A DNA stretch of 64,000 nucleotides, taken from NCBI RefSeq assembly GCF_000711885.1, contig NZ_JONK01000006.1, positions 186,001 to 250,000 of the forward strand, given 5' to 3'. This DNA comes from Chromobacterium haemolyticum DSM 19808. Its GTDB lineage: Bacteria; Pseudomonadota; Gammaproteobacteria; Burkholderiales; Chromobacteriaceae. Below are positions 16,922 to 25,972 of this stretch, piece by piece (position 1 is the stretch's first letter; each line of letters starts with the position of its first letter). The position numbers were made by a program, and so were the translations under genes. A model generated the notes under the pieces. It saw only the letters and a list, made by a program, of their open reading frames with translations. It made no database searches and was not told where the DNA came from.

Positions 16922-17563
16922 TCAGCCCTGCGGCCGCTGCGGGTAAAAATTCACCGGGGCGATGGCCGGCCGCGCCGGCTTCAGCAGCGGCTCCACGCCG
17001 TCGGCGCCGGGGCCGAAGGTCTCCAGCATCTCGTCCATGTCGCGCACCGGCGGCACGGTCAGCGCCTCCGGCGTCACCGGCGACAGCAGCACCAGGCTCT
17101 GCAGCACGCCGGCGTAGTGGGAGTGACTGTCGGCCAGCTTGCCGGCCACATGGGCGATCACGTGCACCGCGTCCGAAAGCAGCCGGGTGGCCTCTTCCGG
17201 CTGGCACTGCGCCAGGAACTCGAGAAACAGCGGCAGATAGTCCGGCAGCTCGTTGCCCGCCGGCTCGAAGCCCTGGGCCTGGTATTCCGCCAGCAGGTCC
17301 ACCATGGCCTGACCGCGGGCGCGGTCCTCGCCGTGGATGTGCTCGAACAGATGCAGCGAATGGCTGGGGTTGCGGTCGAAGGTCTGCACATAGCGTTCTT
17401 GCAGGGTGATCAGGTCCTCGCCTTCCAAGGACAGCAGCAGCGGCTCCAGCAGCCGGGCGATGCGCGGCTCCGCCGCGACTTCGACGCGGATGTCGTCCGC
17501 CGCCGCGACCAGGTCCGGCTCCGGGTAGCACAGCAGGGCCGATAAGGCTTGATAGATGCGCAT
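16922..17563 (-). CDS. narJ: NarJ, nitrate reductase assembly chaperone
   Basis: A 213-residue cytosolic chaperone of the TorD/NarJ family that holds apo-NarGH until the Mo cofactor and FeS clusters are in place. Typical motifs are LLCYPEPDL near the start, RYVQTFDRNPSHSLHLFEH (about residues 60-78) and DYLPLFLEFLA. GGGAG lies just upstream of ATG 17563. The longer open frame upstream of this ATG is a shadow of narH. It sits between narH and narI as in the standard operon. Confidence 0.95.
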   Translation of the reverse strand: MRIYQALSALLCYPEPDLVAAADDIRVEVAAEPRIARLLEPLLLSLEGEDLITLQERYVQTFDRNPSHSLHLFEHIHGEDRARGQAMVDLLAEYQAQGFEPAGNELPDYLPLFLEFLAQCQPEEATRLLSDAVHVIAHVAGKLADSHSHYAGVLQSLVLLSPVTPEALTVPPVRDMDEMLETFGPGADGVEPLLKPARPAIAPVNFYPQRPQG

Positions 17564-17574
17564 GGCGTTCTCCC

Positions 17575-19125
17575 TCACTGACCGGAATTGGACTTGCGGT
17601 CGCGCCGCATGTCGTGGAACACGATGGGGGTGGCTTTCTTCTTGCCGAACAAGCTGGCGTCGGACTCGCCGCCGGAGCAGCCGTTGCCAAAGGTGAAGCC
17701 GCAGGACGCCTTGTCCTCGAAAGTGTTTTCCACCAGTTCCTTGTGGCTGGACGGAATCACGAAGCGGTCTTCGTAATTGGCGATGGCCATCACCTGGTAC
17801 ATCTCCTCCACCTGGGCCGGATTCAAATGGGTGCCCTTGAGGGTGGCGGCGTCGGACACCTTCTCCACACTCTTCTTGCGCATATAGCGCCGCATCGCCA
17901 CCATGGTTTCCAGCGCTTTCACCACCGGCTCTTCCTTGCCTGCCGTCAGCAGATTGGCCAGGTACTGGATGGGGATGCGCAGATCCTTGACGTCCGGGAT
18001 GATGCCGTTCTCGCCGATCAGGCCGTTTTCCATCGCGGACTGGATGGGCGACAACGGCGGGATGTACCACACCATCGGCAGGGTCCGGTATTCCGGGTGC
18101 AGCGGGAAAGCCACTTTCCACTCCATCGCCATCTTGTAAACCGGGGAGCGCCGCGCGGCGTCCAGCCAGCTTTGCGGAATGCCCTGTTTCTGCGCTTCGG
18201 CGATCACTTCCGGCGCGTTCGGGTCCAGGAACACGCCCAGCTGCGCCTCGTACAAGCTCTTCGGGTCTTCCACCGCGGCGGCTTCGTCTATCTTGTCGGC
18301 GTCGTACAAGAGCACGCCCAGATAGCGGATGCGGCCAACACAGGTTTCCGAGCACACCGTCGGCTGGCCGCCCTCGATGCGCGGGTAGCAGAAGGTGCAC
18401 TTCTCGGCCTTGCCGGAGGTCCAGTTGTAATAGATCTTCTTGTACGGGCAGCCGGACACGCACATGCGCCAGCCACGGCATTTGTCCTGATCGATCAGCA
18501 CGATGCCGTCGTCTTCGCGCTTATAGATGGAGCCGGACGGACAGGACGCGACGCAGGCCGGGTTCAGACAGTGCTCACACAGCCGCGGCAGATACATCAT
18601 GAAGGTGTTCTCGAAGGCCGAGTACATCTCCTTCTGGATTCCTTCGAACAGAGCGTCCTTGCTGCGCTTGGAGAATTCGCCGCCCAGGTCGTCCTCCCAG
18701 TTCGGGCCCCATTCGATCTTGTCCATCTTCTTGCCGGTCAGCACCGACACCGGCCGCGCGGTGGGCGGGGTCTGCATTTCCGGCGCGTTCTGCAGGTGTT
18801 CGTAGTCGTAGGTGAACGGCTCGTAGTAATCGTCAATCGCCGGCATATTGGGGTTGGCGAAGATATTGCCCAGGATTTTCAGCCGGCCGCCCTGACGCGG
18901 CTCCAGCTTGCCGTTGGGCTTGCGCACCCAGCCGCCCTTCCACTTTTCCTGGTTTTCCCATTCCTTGGGGTAGCCGATGCCGGGCTTGGTTTCCACGTTG
19001 TTGAACCAGGCGTATTCAATGCCGTCGCGGCTGGTCCAGACGTTCTTGCAGGTGACCGAACAAGTGTGGCAGCCAATGCACTTGTCCAGATTCAACACCA
19101 TGCCGATTTGAGCGCGGATTTTCAT
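17575..19125 (-). CDS. narH: NarH, iron-sulfur (beta) subunit of nitrate reductase A
   Basis: A 516-residue protein on the cytoplasmic face carrying the electron wire from NarI to NarG. Cys clusters are visible as CIGCHTCSVTC (residues 16-26), CEHCLNPACVASCPSG (about 184-199), CRGWRMCVSGCPYK (about 217-230, with the Trp that marks the [3Fe-4S] cluster) and CTFCYPR. Length is close to E. coli NarH (512). Its ATG overlaps the narG stop (ATGA), so translation is coupled. Confidence 0.97.
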   Translation of the reverse strand: MKIRAQIGMVLNLDKCIGCHTCSVTCKNVWTSRDGIEYAWFNNVETKPGIGYPKEWENQEKWKGGWVRKPNGKLEPRQGGRLKILGNIFANPNMPAIDDYYEPFTYDYEHLQNAPEMQTPPTARPVSVLTGKKMDKIEWGPNWEDDLGGEFSKRSKDALFEGIQKEMYSAFENTFMMYLPRLCEHCLNPACVASCPSGSIYKREDDGIVLIDQDKCRGWRMCVSGCPYKKIYYNWTSGKAEKCTFCYPRIEGGQPTVCSETCVGRIRYLGVLLYDADKIDEAAAVEDPKSLYEAQLGVFLDPNAPEVIAEAQKQGIPQSWLDAARRSPVYKMAMEWKVAFPLHPEYRTLPMVWYIPPLSPIQSAMENGLIGENGIIPDVKDLRIPIQYLANLLTAGKEEPVVKALETMVAMRRYMRKKSVEKVSDAATLKGTHLNPAQVEEMYQVMAIANYEDRFVIPSSHKELVENTFEDKASCGFTFGNGCSGGESDASLFGKKKATPIVFHDMRRDRKSNSGQ

Positions 19126-22100
19126 TGTTGCTCTCCTGCCGGACTATCCATCCAGTCCACTGTGTTCATCTTGCGCACCACCACGAATTCGTCGCGGTTG
19201 GCGCCCACGGTGCCGTAGTAGTTGAAGCCCCAGGACAGCTGCGCGTAGCCGCCTATCATGTGGGTGGGCTTGGTCACCGCGCGGGTTACCGAGTTGTGGA
19301 TGCCGCCGCGCTTGCCGGACACTTCCGCGCCCGGCACGTTCACGATCTTCTCCTGGGCGTGGTACATCAGCGTCATGCCCTGCGGCACCCGCTGCGACAC
19401 CACGGCGCGGGCGGTCAGCGTGCCGTTGACGTTGAACACCTCTATCCAGTCGTTGTCCACGATGCCGGCCTTCTTGGCGTCGTCCTCGGACAGCCAGACG
19501 TGCGGGCCGCCGCGGCTCAGCGTCAGCATGCGCAGGTTGTCGGAATACGTGCTGTGGATGCCCCATTTCTGGTGCGGCGTCAGGAAGTTCAGCACCAGTT
19601 CGTGGTTTCCGTTGCCGTGCTTGCCCAGCACCGCCTGGGTGGTTTTCAGGTCCACCGCCGGCTTGTACACGCACAGGCCTTCGCCGAAGGCGCGCATCCA
19701 CTGGTGATCCTGATAGAACTGCTGGCGGCCGGTGATGGTGCGCCAGGGAATCAGCTCGTGCACATTGGTGTAGCCGGCGTTGTAGCTGACCTCTTCGCTT
19801 TCCAGGCCGGACCAGGTGGGCGAGGAAATGATCTTGCGCGGCTGCGCCTGCACGTCGCGGAAGCGGATGCTGTCGTGCTCGCGCGGCTTGGCCAGATGGG
19901 TGTGGTCGCGCCCGGTGATCTTGGACAGCGCGTCCCAGGCCTTCACCGCCACGTGGCCGTTGGTTTCCGGCGCCAGGGTCAGAATCATCTCGGCGGCGTC
20001 GATGGCGGTTTCCAGCTTGGGCTGGCCCTTGCCGGCGCCCTGGCTCGCCACCTGGTTCAGGCCGCGCAGGATGTCCACTTCATGGCCGGTTTTCCAGTTG
20101 ATGCCCTTGCCGCCGTTGCCGGCTTTTTCCAGCAAGGGGCCGATGGTGGTGAACTTGTCGTAGATCGCGCCGTAGTCGCGCTCCACCACCGTCATCTTGG
20201 GCATGGTCTTGCCCGGCACCGGCTCGCACTCGCCTTTTTTCCAATCCTTGGGGTCGAAGGGCTGACCCAGTTCTTCCGGGGTGTCGTGCATCAGCGGGGT
20301 CAGCACCAGATCCTTTTGCACGCCCAGGTAGTCCTTGCCGATCTCGGACAGCTTCTTGGCGAAGCCCTTGTAGATCTCCCAGTCGGTGCGGGACTGCCAC
20401 AGCGGCTGCACCGCTTCGGACAGCGGGTGGATGAAGGGGTGCATGTCCGAGGTGTTGAGGTCGTCCTTTTCGTACCAGGTGGCGGTGGGCAGCACCACAT
20501 CGCCGTACAGGCAGGTAGTGGACATGCGGAAGTCCAGCACCACCAGCAGGTCCAGCTTGCCTTCCGCCGCCGGGCGCATGGTGATCTCGGTGGGCTTGAT
20601 GCAGTCGTCTTCCGAATTCAGTACCGCGTTCTGGGTGCCCAACAGGTATTTGAGGAAGTATTCGTGGCCCTTGCCGGAGCTGCCCAGGATGTTGGAACGC
20701 CACACAAACATATTGCGAGGGAAGTTCTGCGGGTTGTCCGGGTCGTTGCAGGCCAGGTCCAGCTTGCCGGACTTGAGGCCATCCACCACGTAGGCGGCGG
20801 CGTCCTGGCCGGCGGCGGCCGCGGCGCGGGTCACGTCCAGCGGATTGGCGGACAGCTGCGGCGCGGAAGGTAGCCAGCCCATGCGTTCGGCCTTGGCGTT
20901 GTAATCGATCAGCGCCATGCCGGCCATGCTGCCGTCGGCGGTGGGCGCAAGGATTTCGCCCACGCCCAGTTTTTCATGCCGCCACTGGCTGGTATGGGCG
21001 TAGAAGAAGCTGGTGCCGTTCATCTGCCGCGCCGGGCGGTTCCAGTCGCCGGCGAAGGCCAGCGGCGCCCAGCCGGTTTGCGGGCGCAGTTTTTCCTGAC
21101 CCACGTAGTGGCACCAGCCGCCGCCGGACTGGCCGATGCAGCCGCACAGCATCAACATATTGATGATGCCGCGGTAGGTCATGTCCATGTGGTACCAGTG
21201 GTTCAGCGCCGCGCCGACAATGACCATGGACTTGCCCTGGGTCTGATCCGCGTTTTGCGCGAACTCGCGCGCCACCTGGATCACCAGCTCCGGTTTCACG
21301 CCGGTGTGTTTTTGCTGCCAGGCCGGGGTGTAGGGCACGTCGTCCATGTAGTCGACGGCGACGTTGCCGCCGCCCAGCCCGCGGTCTATGCCGTAGTTGG
21401 CCGCCATCAGGTCGAACACCGTGGCCACCAGGGTTTCGCTGCCGTCGGCCAAACAGATGCGCTTGGCCGGCACATTGCGGGTCAGCAGTTCATCGTGCTC
21501 GGCGCCGAAATAAGGGAAGCCCACGCCGACTACCGCGTCGCCGTCCTTGATCAGCGACAGCTTGGCGGATACCTCGCGGCCGTTGCCGCCATCCTTCTGC
21601 TCCAGGTTCCACTTGCCGGTCTTGCCCTCGGCCTGACCCCAGCGGAAGCCGATGGAACCGTTGGGCGCGACGATGTCGCCGCTGGCCTCGTCGATCAGCA
21701 GGGTTTTCCAGTCCGGGTTATTGTCCTCGCCCAGGCTGCCCTCCAGATGGGAGGCGCGCAGGAAGTAGTCCGGGAGGTAACGCTCGCCGTCTTGCTTCAG
21801 GGCCACCAGCATTGGCATGTCGGTGTAGCGGCGGATGTAGTCGGTGAAGTAGCCGGATGGATTATCGAGGTGGAACTCCTTGAAGATCACATGACCCATC
21901 GCCATTGCCAGCGCGGCGTCGGTGCCCTGCTTGGGCGCCATCCAGATGTCGCCGAACTTGGCCATTTCGCCAAAGTCGCTGGACACCGCCACCGTTTTGG
22001 TGCCCTTGTAGCGCACCTCGGTATAGAAATGGGCGTCCGGGGTGCGCGTCATCGGCACATTGGAGCCCCACACCATCAGATAAGTGGAGTTGTACCAGTC

Positions 22101-22823
22101 CGCGGACTCGGCCACGTCGGTCTGCTCGCCCCAGGTTTGCGGGCTGGCCGGCGGCAAATCGCAGTACCAGTCGTAGAAGGACAACGGCACCCCGCCGATC
22201 AGGCTGAGGTAGCGGCTGCCGGCGGCGTAGGACACCATGGACATCGCCGGAATCGGCGAGAAGCCCACCACGCGGTCCGGGCCGAATTTCTTGATGGTGA
22301 AGGCGTTGGCGGCGGCCACGATCTCATTGGCCTCGTCCCAGCTGGCGCGCACGAAACCACCCTGGCCGCGCTTGGATTTGTACTGCTTGGCCAGTTCCGG
22401 CGTCTGACTGATCTTTTCCCAAGCCTCAACCGGGCTCAGGGTCTGGCGCGCTTCGCGCCACAGCTTGGCCAGCCGACCGCGGATCATCGGATATTTGACG
22501 CGCTGGGCGGAGTAGACGTACCAGCTGTAGGACGCGCCGCGCGGACAGCCGCGCGGTTCGTGATTGGGCAGGTCCGGCCGGGTGCGCGGGTAATCGGTCT
22601 GCTGGGTTTCCCAGGTGATCAGGCCGTTCTTCACATACACCTTCCAGCTACAGGAGCCGGTGCAGTTCACGCCGTGGGTGGAACGCACCACCTTGTCGTG
22701 CTGCCAGCGCTGGCGGTAGGCGTCTTCCCAACCGCGATCCTCGTTGACGACGGCGCCGTGACCATTGGCAAAGGTGGAGCGGGTCTTGCCCAGGAAATTC
22801 AAACGGTCGAGAAAGTGACTCAT
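19122..22823 (-). CDS. narG: NarG, molybdenum catalytic (alpha) subunit of nitrate reductase A
   Basis: A 1233-residue Mo-bisMGD enzyme that reduces nitrate to nitrite in anaerobic respiration. The N-terminal [4Fe-4S] (FS0) site HGVNCTGSCSWKVYVKNG and the following CPRGASYSW, and the C-terminal dinucleotide-binding HKWG/GPHVWL region, are typical. Length is close to E. coli NarG (1247). GGAGG precedes ATG 22823 (MSHFLDRLNFL); 28 further in-frame codons upstream lack a ribosome site. It leads narGHJI. No narK transporter lies on either side. Regulation by the window's NarXL is expected, but I could not place FNR or NarL sites with confidence. Confidence 0.97.
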   Translation of the reverse strand: MSHFLDRLNFLGKTRSTFANGHGAVVNEDRGWEDAYRQRWQHDKVVRSTHGVNCTGSCSWKVYVKNGLITWETQQTDYPRTRPDLPNHEPRGCPRGASYSWYVYSAQRVKYPMIRGRLAKLWREARQTLSPVEAWEKISQTPELAKQYKSKRGQGGFVRASWDEANEIVAAANAFTIKKFGPDRVVGFSPIPAMSMVSYAAGSRYLSLIGGVPLSFYDWYCDLPPASPQTWGEQTDVAESADWYNSTYLMVWGSNVPMTRTPDAHFYTEVRYKGTKTVAVSSDFGEMAKFGDIWMAPKQGTDAALAMAMGHVIFKEFHLDNPSGYFTDYIRRYTDMPMLVALKQDGERYLPDYFLRASHLEGSLGEDNNPDWKTLLIDEASGDIVAPNGSIGFRWGQAEGKTGKWNLEQKDGGNGREVSAKLSLIKDGDAVVGVGFPYFGAEHDELLTRNVPAKRICLADGSETLVATVFDLMAANYGIDRGLGGGNVAVDYMDDVPYTPAWQQKHTGVKPELVIQVAREFAQNADQTQGKSMVIVGAALNHWYHMDMTYRGIINMLMLCGCIGQSGGGWCHYVGQEKLRPQTGWAPLAFAGDWNRPARQMNGTSFFYAHTSQWRHEKLGVGEILAPTADGSMAGMALIDYNAKAERMGWLPSAPQLSANPLDVTRAAAAAGQDAAAYVVDGLKSGKLDLACNDPDNPQNFPRNMFVWRSNILGSSGKGHEYFLKYLLGTQNAVLNSEDDCIKPTEITMRPAAEGKLDLLVVLDFRMSTTCLYGDVVLPTATWYEKDDLNTSDMHPFIHPLSEAVQPLWQSRTDWEIYKGFAKKLSEIGKDYLGVQKDLVLTPLMHDTPEELGQPFDPKDWKKGECEPVPGKTMPKMTVVERDYGAIYDKFTTIGPLLEKAGNGGKGINWKTGHEVDILRGLNQVASQGAGKGQPKLETAIDAAEMILTLAPETNGHVAVKAWDALSKITGRDHTHLAKPREHDSIRFRDVQAQPRKIISSPTWSGLESEEVSYNAGYTNVHELIPWRTITGRQQFYQDHQWMRAFGEGLCVYKPAVDLKTTQAVLGKHGNGNHELVLNFLTPHQKWGIHSTYSDNLRMLTLSRGGPHVWLSEDDAKKAGIVDNDWIEVFNVNGTLTARAVVSQRVPQGMTLMYHAQEKIVNVPGAEVSGKRGGIHNSVTRAVTKPTHMIGGYAQLSWGFNYYGTVGANRDEFVVVRKMNTVDWMDSPAGEQQ

Positions 22824-23131
22824 CTTGCCTCCAAATATCGGGGTCCGCGCCATGCGGGCCGGCGGCTCCAGCCACCGGGGGAAACGGACCTTTTCACTTG
22901 ATTGCAAGCTTAGAACGCGCCGGCAAACGCCGACATTCGCCGAAGGTCGACGCCGGGCGGCGCATTGGCACTAGTCGCGGTTAGTACTTTGGCAAGAAGG
23001 ACTAGCCAGAAAGAACTAGTGCCGACATTCGACCCTTGCCATCGAAAAATAAAATGTTATAACATAACAAAAATAACGAAAGCCAAGCACTCTCGCCATA
23101 CGCATCGCCATCATCTAATCGGACCCATGCC
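22824..23131. other. Divergent promoter region narG / CobW-type GTPase
   Basis: 308 bp carrying the narG promoter on one side and a Zur-type palindrome (23055-23069) on the other. It also has a 9-bp inverted repeat GGCACTAGT (22967-22975) / ACTAGTGCC (23015-23023), and the word GCCGACATTCG appears twice (about 22930 and 23021). I cannot assign the repeats to a regulator. Confidence 0.55.
23055..23069 (+). promoter_or_regulatory. Zur-type operator
   Basis: The 15-bp palindrome TGTTATAACATAACA matches the GTTATANTATAAC core of proteobacterial Zur boxes. It lies 63 bp before the first of four genes (CobW-type GTPase, folE2, gamma carbonic anhydrase, pyrC2) that belong to the Zur regulon in other proteobacteria. 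Confidence 0.75.
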
Positions 23132-24379
23132 ATGACGCCCAGCCCCTCCTCCACCGCTGCTTCTGCCACGGATACCAGACTACCGGTCACCGTGCTGTCC
23201 GGCTTCCTCGGCGCCGGCAAGACCACCTTGCTCAACCACATCCTCAACAACCGCGAGGGCCGCCGCGTGGCGGTCATCGTCAACGACATGAGCGAGGTCA
23301 ATATCGACGCCGCCCTAGTCCGCGACGGCGGCGCCGCGCTGTCGCGCACTGAGGAAAAACTGGTGGAAATGAGCAATGGCTGCATCTGCTGCACCCTGCG
23401 CGAAGACCTGCTGCTGGAAGTGTCGCGGCTGGCGAGCGAAGGCCGCTTCGACCAGCTGGTGATCGAATCCACCGGCATCGCCGAACCGCTGCCGGTGGCG
23501 GAAACCTTCACCTTCGCCGATGACCAAGGCCGCAGCCTGGCCGACTCCGCGCGGCTGGACACCATGGTCACCGTGGTGGACGCCTGTCACTTCCTGCGCG
23601 ACTACGCCTCGCGCGATCATCTGCGACAACGCGGCGAATCGCTGGGCGAGGCCGACGAGCGCACGGTGGTGGACCTGTTGATCGAACAAGTGGAGTTCTG
23701 CGACGTGATCGTGCTCAACAAGACCGATCTGATCGACACCGCGGACAAGGAGCGGCTGGCCGGCATTCTGCGCCAGCTCAACCCCCGCGCCCGCATCGTT
23801 GAAGCCTGTTTCGGCCAAGTGCCGCTGGACGAAGTGCTCAACACCGGCTTGTTCGACTTCGACGCCGCCGCCGACGCCCCCGGCTGGCTCAGCGAGCTGC
23901 GCGGCGAGCATACGCCGGAAACCGAGGAATACGGCATCGCCAGCTTTGTCTACCGCGCTCGACGCCCCTTCCACCCGCAGCGCTTCCACGAACTGGCGCA
24001 ACGGGAATGGCCGGGCGTGCTGCGCTCCAAGGGCTATTTCTGGCTGGCCAGCCGCCCTGCCCACGCCCAGCTGTGGTCGCAGGCCGGCGCGGTGTGCCGC
24101 CACGAACTGGCCGGCCAGTGGTGGGCCGCCACCCCGCGCGAATACTGGCCGCAGGACGAGGACAGCCTGCGCCAGATCGAAAGCCACTGGCAGGACGTGA
24201 TCGGCGATGCGCGCCAGGAACTGGTGTTGATCGGCATCGCCATGGACGAAGCCGAACTGCGTCGGCAACTGGACGCCTGCCTGCTGGACGAGGCCGAAAT
24301 GGCCGCCGGCCCGGCCGCCTGGGCGCTGCTGCCGGACCCGTTCCCACCCTTGGAAACCGCCGCCGAGGACGCCGCATGA
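23132..24379 (+). CDS. CobW/COG0523 GTPase, ZigA-like zinc metallochaperone
   Basis: A 415-residue cytosolic P-loop GTPase. Walker [10 protein letters not shown] is at residues 27-35, the metal-binding CxCC motif is [10 protein letters not shown] (about 88-97), Walker B-like [10 protein letters not shown] follows, and the G4 motif is NKTD. The C-terminal CobW domain starts at about residue 270. This subfamily (ZigA, YeiR, YjiA relatives) is thought to deliver zinc to client enzymes when zinc is scarce. A Zur box lies directly upstream and folE2 overlaps its stop (ATGA), which supports the zinc role over cobalamin synthesis. Confidence 0.88.
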   Translation: MTPSPSSTAASATDTRLPVTVLSGFLGAGKTTLLNHILNNREGRRVAVIVNDMSEVNIDAALVRDGGAALSRTEEKLVEMSNGCICCTLREDLLLEVSRLASEGRFDQLVIESTGIAEPLPVAETFTFADDQGRSLADSARLDTMVTVVDACHFLRDYASRDHLRQRGESLGEADERTVVDLLIEQVEFCDVIVLNKTDLIDTADKERLAGILRQLNPRARIVEACFGQVPLDEVLNTGLFDFDAAADAPGWLSELRGEHTPETEEYGIASFVYRARRPFHPQRFHELAQREWPGVLRSKGYFWLASRPAHAQLWSQAGAVCRHELAGQWWAATPREYWPQDEDSLRQIESHWQDVIGDARQELVLIGIAMDEAELRRQLDACLLDEAEMAAGPAAWALLPDPFPPLETAAEDAA

Positions 24380-25260
24380 ACGCCCCGCTGCCCGATATCG
24401 CGCGCAGCGGCGCTGCCGCCGCGCTACTGCCCTTGAACTGGGTGGGCATGGATGGCATCGCGCTGCCGCTGCGGCTGGCGGACGCCGCCCACGGCTGCGT
24501 CGCCGCCCGCGCCAGCGTGCAAGTCAACCTGCCCCGGCCAACGATCAAGGGCATCCACATGTCCCGGCTCTACCGCTTGCTGCAACCCCACGCCGACGCC
24601 GCGCCGCTCAGCCCGGCCGCCCTGAGCCGGCTGCTGCAGGCAATGGCGGACAGCCACGCCGACTGCGGCAGCAACGCCGCCCGCGCCGAATTCCGCTTCG
24701 AACTCTTGTGCCAGCGCCCGGCGCTGGCCACGCCGGGACTGTCCGGCTGGAAAGCCTACCCGGCCGCGCTGGGCGCGGAACGGGACGGCGACGGCTGCCG
24801 GCTGTGGGCCGAGGTGGAAATCGCCTACTCCTCCACCTGCCCCTGCTCCGCCGCTCTGGCGCGCCGGCTGATCGCCGACGCCTTCCTCCAGCAAGCCTGC
24901 GCGGCCACGCCGGACGCGGTCCACGCCTGGCTCCTGGAACACGCCACCCTGGCCACCCCGCACAGCCAGCGCAGCCAGGCGCGCTTGCGCTTCGACATCC
25001 CCGCCGACGCCGCCGGCTGGGACCTGGCGGCCCGCATAGACCTGGCCGAACAGGCGCTGGCCACCCCGGTGCAAACCGCGGTCAAGCGCGCCGACGAACA
25101 AGCCTTCGCCGCCCTCAACGGCGCCAACCTGATGTATGTGGAAGACGCCGCGCGCCGGCTGCAAGCGGCGCTGGCCGGTCACGGCCTGAGCCGGGTCGAC
25201 GTGCGCCACCAGGAAAGCCTGCACCCGCACGACGCCGTGGCCGCCAGCCAACTCTCATAA
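24376..25260 (+). CDS. folE2: FolE2, GTP cyclohydrolase IB (non-zinc-requiring backup enzyme)
   Basis: A 294-residue enzyme that converts GTP to 7,8-dihydroneopterin triphosphate for folate and queuosine synthesis. It replaces the zinc-dependent FolE when zinc is short, since type IB enzymes can use other metals. Motifs: [16 protein letters not shown] (about residues 54-69), the catalytic Cys in [13 protein letters not shown] (about 153-165), [11 protein letters not shown] and [11 protein letters not shown]. The ATG overlaps the stop of the CobW gene. Its TAA stop is directly followed by a decayed family A element. Confidence 0.93.
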   Translation: MNAPLPDIARSGAAAALLPLNWVGMDGIALPLRLADAAHGCVAARASVQVNLPRPTIKGIHMSRLYRLLQPHADAAPLSPAALSRLLQAMADSHADCGSNAARAEFRFELLCQRPALATPGLSGWKAYPAALGAERDGDGCRLWAEVEIAYSSTCPCSAALARRLIADAFLQQACAATPDAVHAWLLEHATLATPHSQRSQARLRFDIPADAAGWDLAARIDLAEQALATPVQTAVKRADEQAFAALNGANLMYVEDAARRLQAALAGHGLSRVDVRHQESLHPHDAVAASQLS

Positions 25261-25399
25261 CCCATCCACGATCTCGCGAGCAAGAGCGAGACAAGGCGAG
25301 AACAGCGGAGAAAGCGGAATGTACATTCGGTATATGAGCATTTCGAAGATGTTCTCAACGCCGTGTCGCCGCAGCGCAGCAGATCGCGAACACCCCCTC
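25261..25399 (+). repeat. Family A element, copy 3, degenerate, inside the Zur operon
   Basis: It starts right after the folE2 TAA stop and matches the family A interior (ACGATCTCGCGAGCAAGAGC, AAGCGGAATGTACATTCGG, TATGAGCATTTCGAAG) and the right end GCAGCAGATCGCGAACA. The outer ends are decayed. Confidence 0.7.
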
Positions 25400-25411
25400 A
25401 GAGAGCAGCGC

Positions 25412-25972
25412 ATGATACGCAAGAACCCCTCCGGCCACCTGCCGCTGATCGCCGAATCCGCCTACGTCGACAAGACCGCCATCCTCTGCGGCAAGATCAT
25501 CGTCCACGACAATGTCTTCATCGGCCCCTACGCGGTGATCCGCGCCGACGAAGTGGACGCCAACGGCGAGATGGAAGCCATCGTCATCGGCCCCCACTCC
25601 AATATCCAGGACGGCGTGGTTATCCACTCCAAGGGCGGCGCCGCCGTCACCATAGGCGCACACACCTCCATCGCCCACCGCTCCATCATTCACGGCCCCT
25701 GCGCCGTGGGCGAACGCGTCTTCGTCGGCTTCAACAGCGTGCTGTTCAACTGCCGCGTCGGCGACGGCTGCGTGGTGCGCCACAACGCGGTGGTGGACGG
25801 CTGCGAACTGCCGGCCGGCTGCTACGTGGCCTCCACCGAACGCATAGGCGCGGCCAGCGACACCGCGCACCTGCCCAAGGCCAGCGTTTCCGCCGCCGAA
25901 TTCTCCGAAGACGTGCTGCGCGCCAACAGCGAACTGGTACGCGGCTACAAAGCGCTGCAAAACGAGTTCTGA
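25412..25972 (+). CDS. Gamma-class carbonic anhydrase-like protein (left-handed beta-helix)
   Basis: A 186-residue protein of hexapeptide repeats (I/V-x-x-x-x-x, about residues 17-140) that fold into a left-handed beta-helix trimer. The metal-site histidines of gamma carbonic anhydrases are conserved: one in VVIHSKGG and two in SIAHRSIIHGP. In several proteobacteria this gene lies in the Zur regulon. Gamma enzymes can work with iron or cobalt, so it may substitute for zinc carbonic anhydrases. ATG 25412 follows GAGAGCAG. The stop TGA is followed without a gap by the pyrC2 ATG. Confidence 0.82.
   Translation: MIRKNPSGHLPLIAESAYVDKTAILCGKIIVHDNVFIGPYAVIRADEVDANGEMEAIVIGPHSNIQDGVVIHSKGGAAVTIGAHTSIAHRSIIHGPCAVGERVFVGFNSVLFNCRVGDGCVVRHNAVVDGCELPAGCYVASTERIGAASDTAHLPKASVSAAEFSEDVLRANSELVRGYKALQNEF

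Noticed and set aside
16922-18481. Long frame joining part of narH to narJ
   Set aside because: Only the part from ATG 17563 has NarJ motifs and a ribosome site; the rest is an out-of-frame shadow of narH.
22890-22912. FNR half-site TTGATTGCAAG upstream of narG
   Set aside because: Only one half-site is present; the facing half is missing or at the wrong distance.
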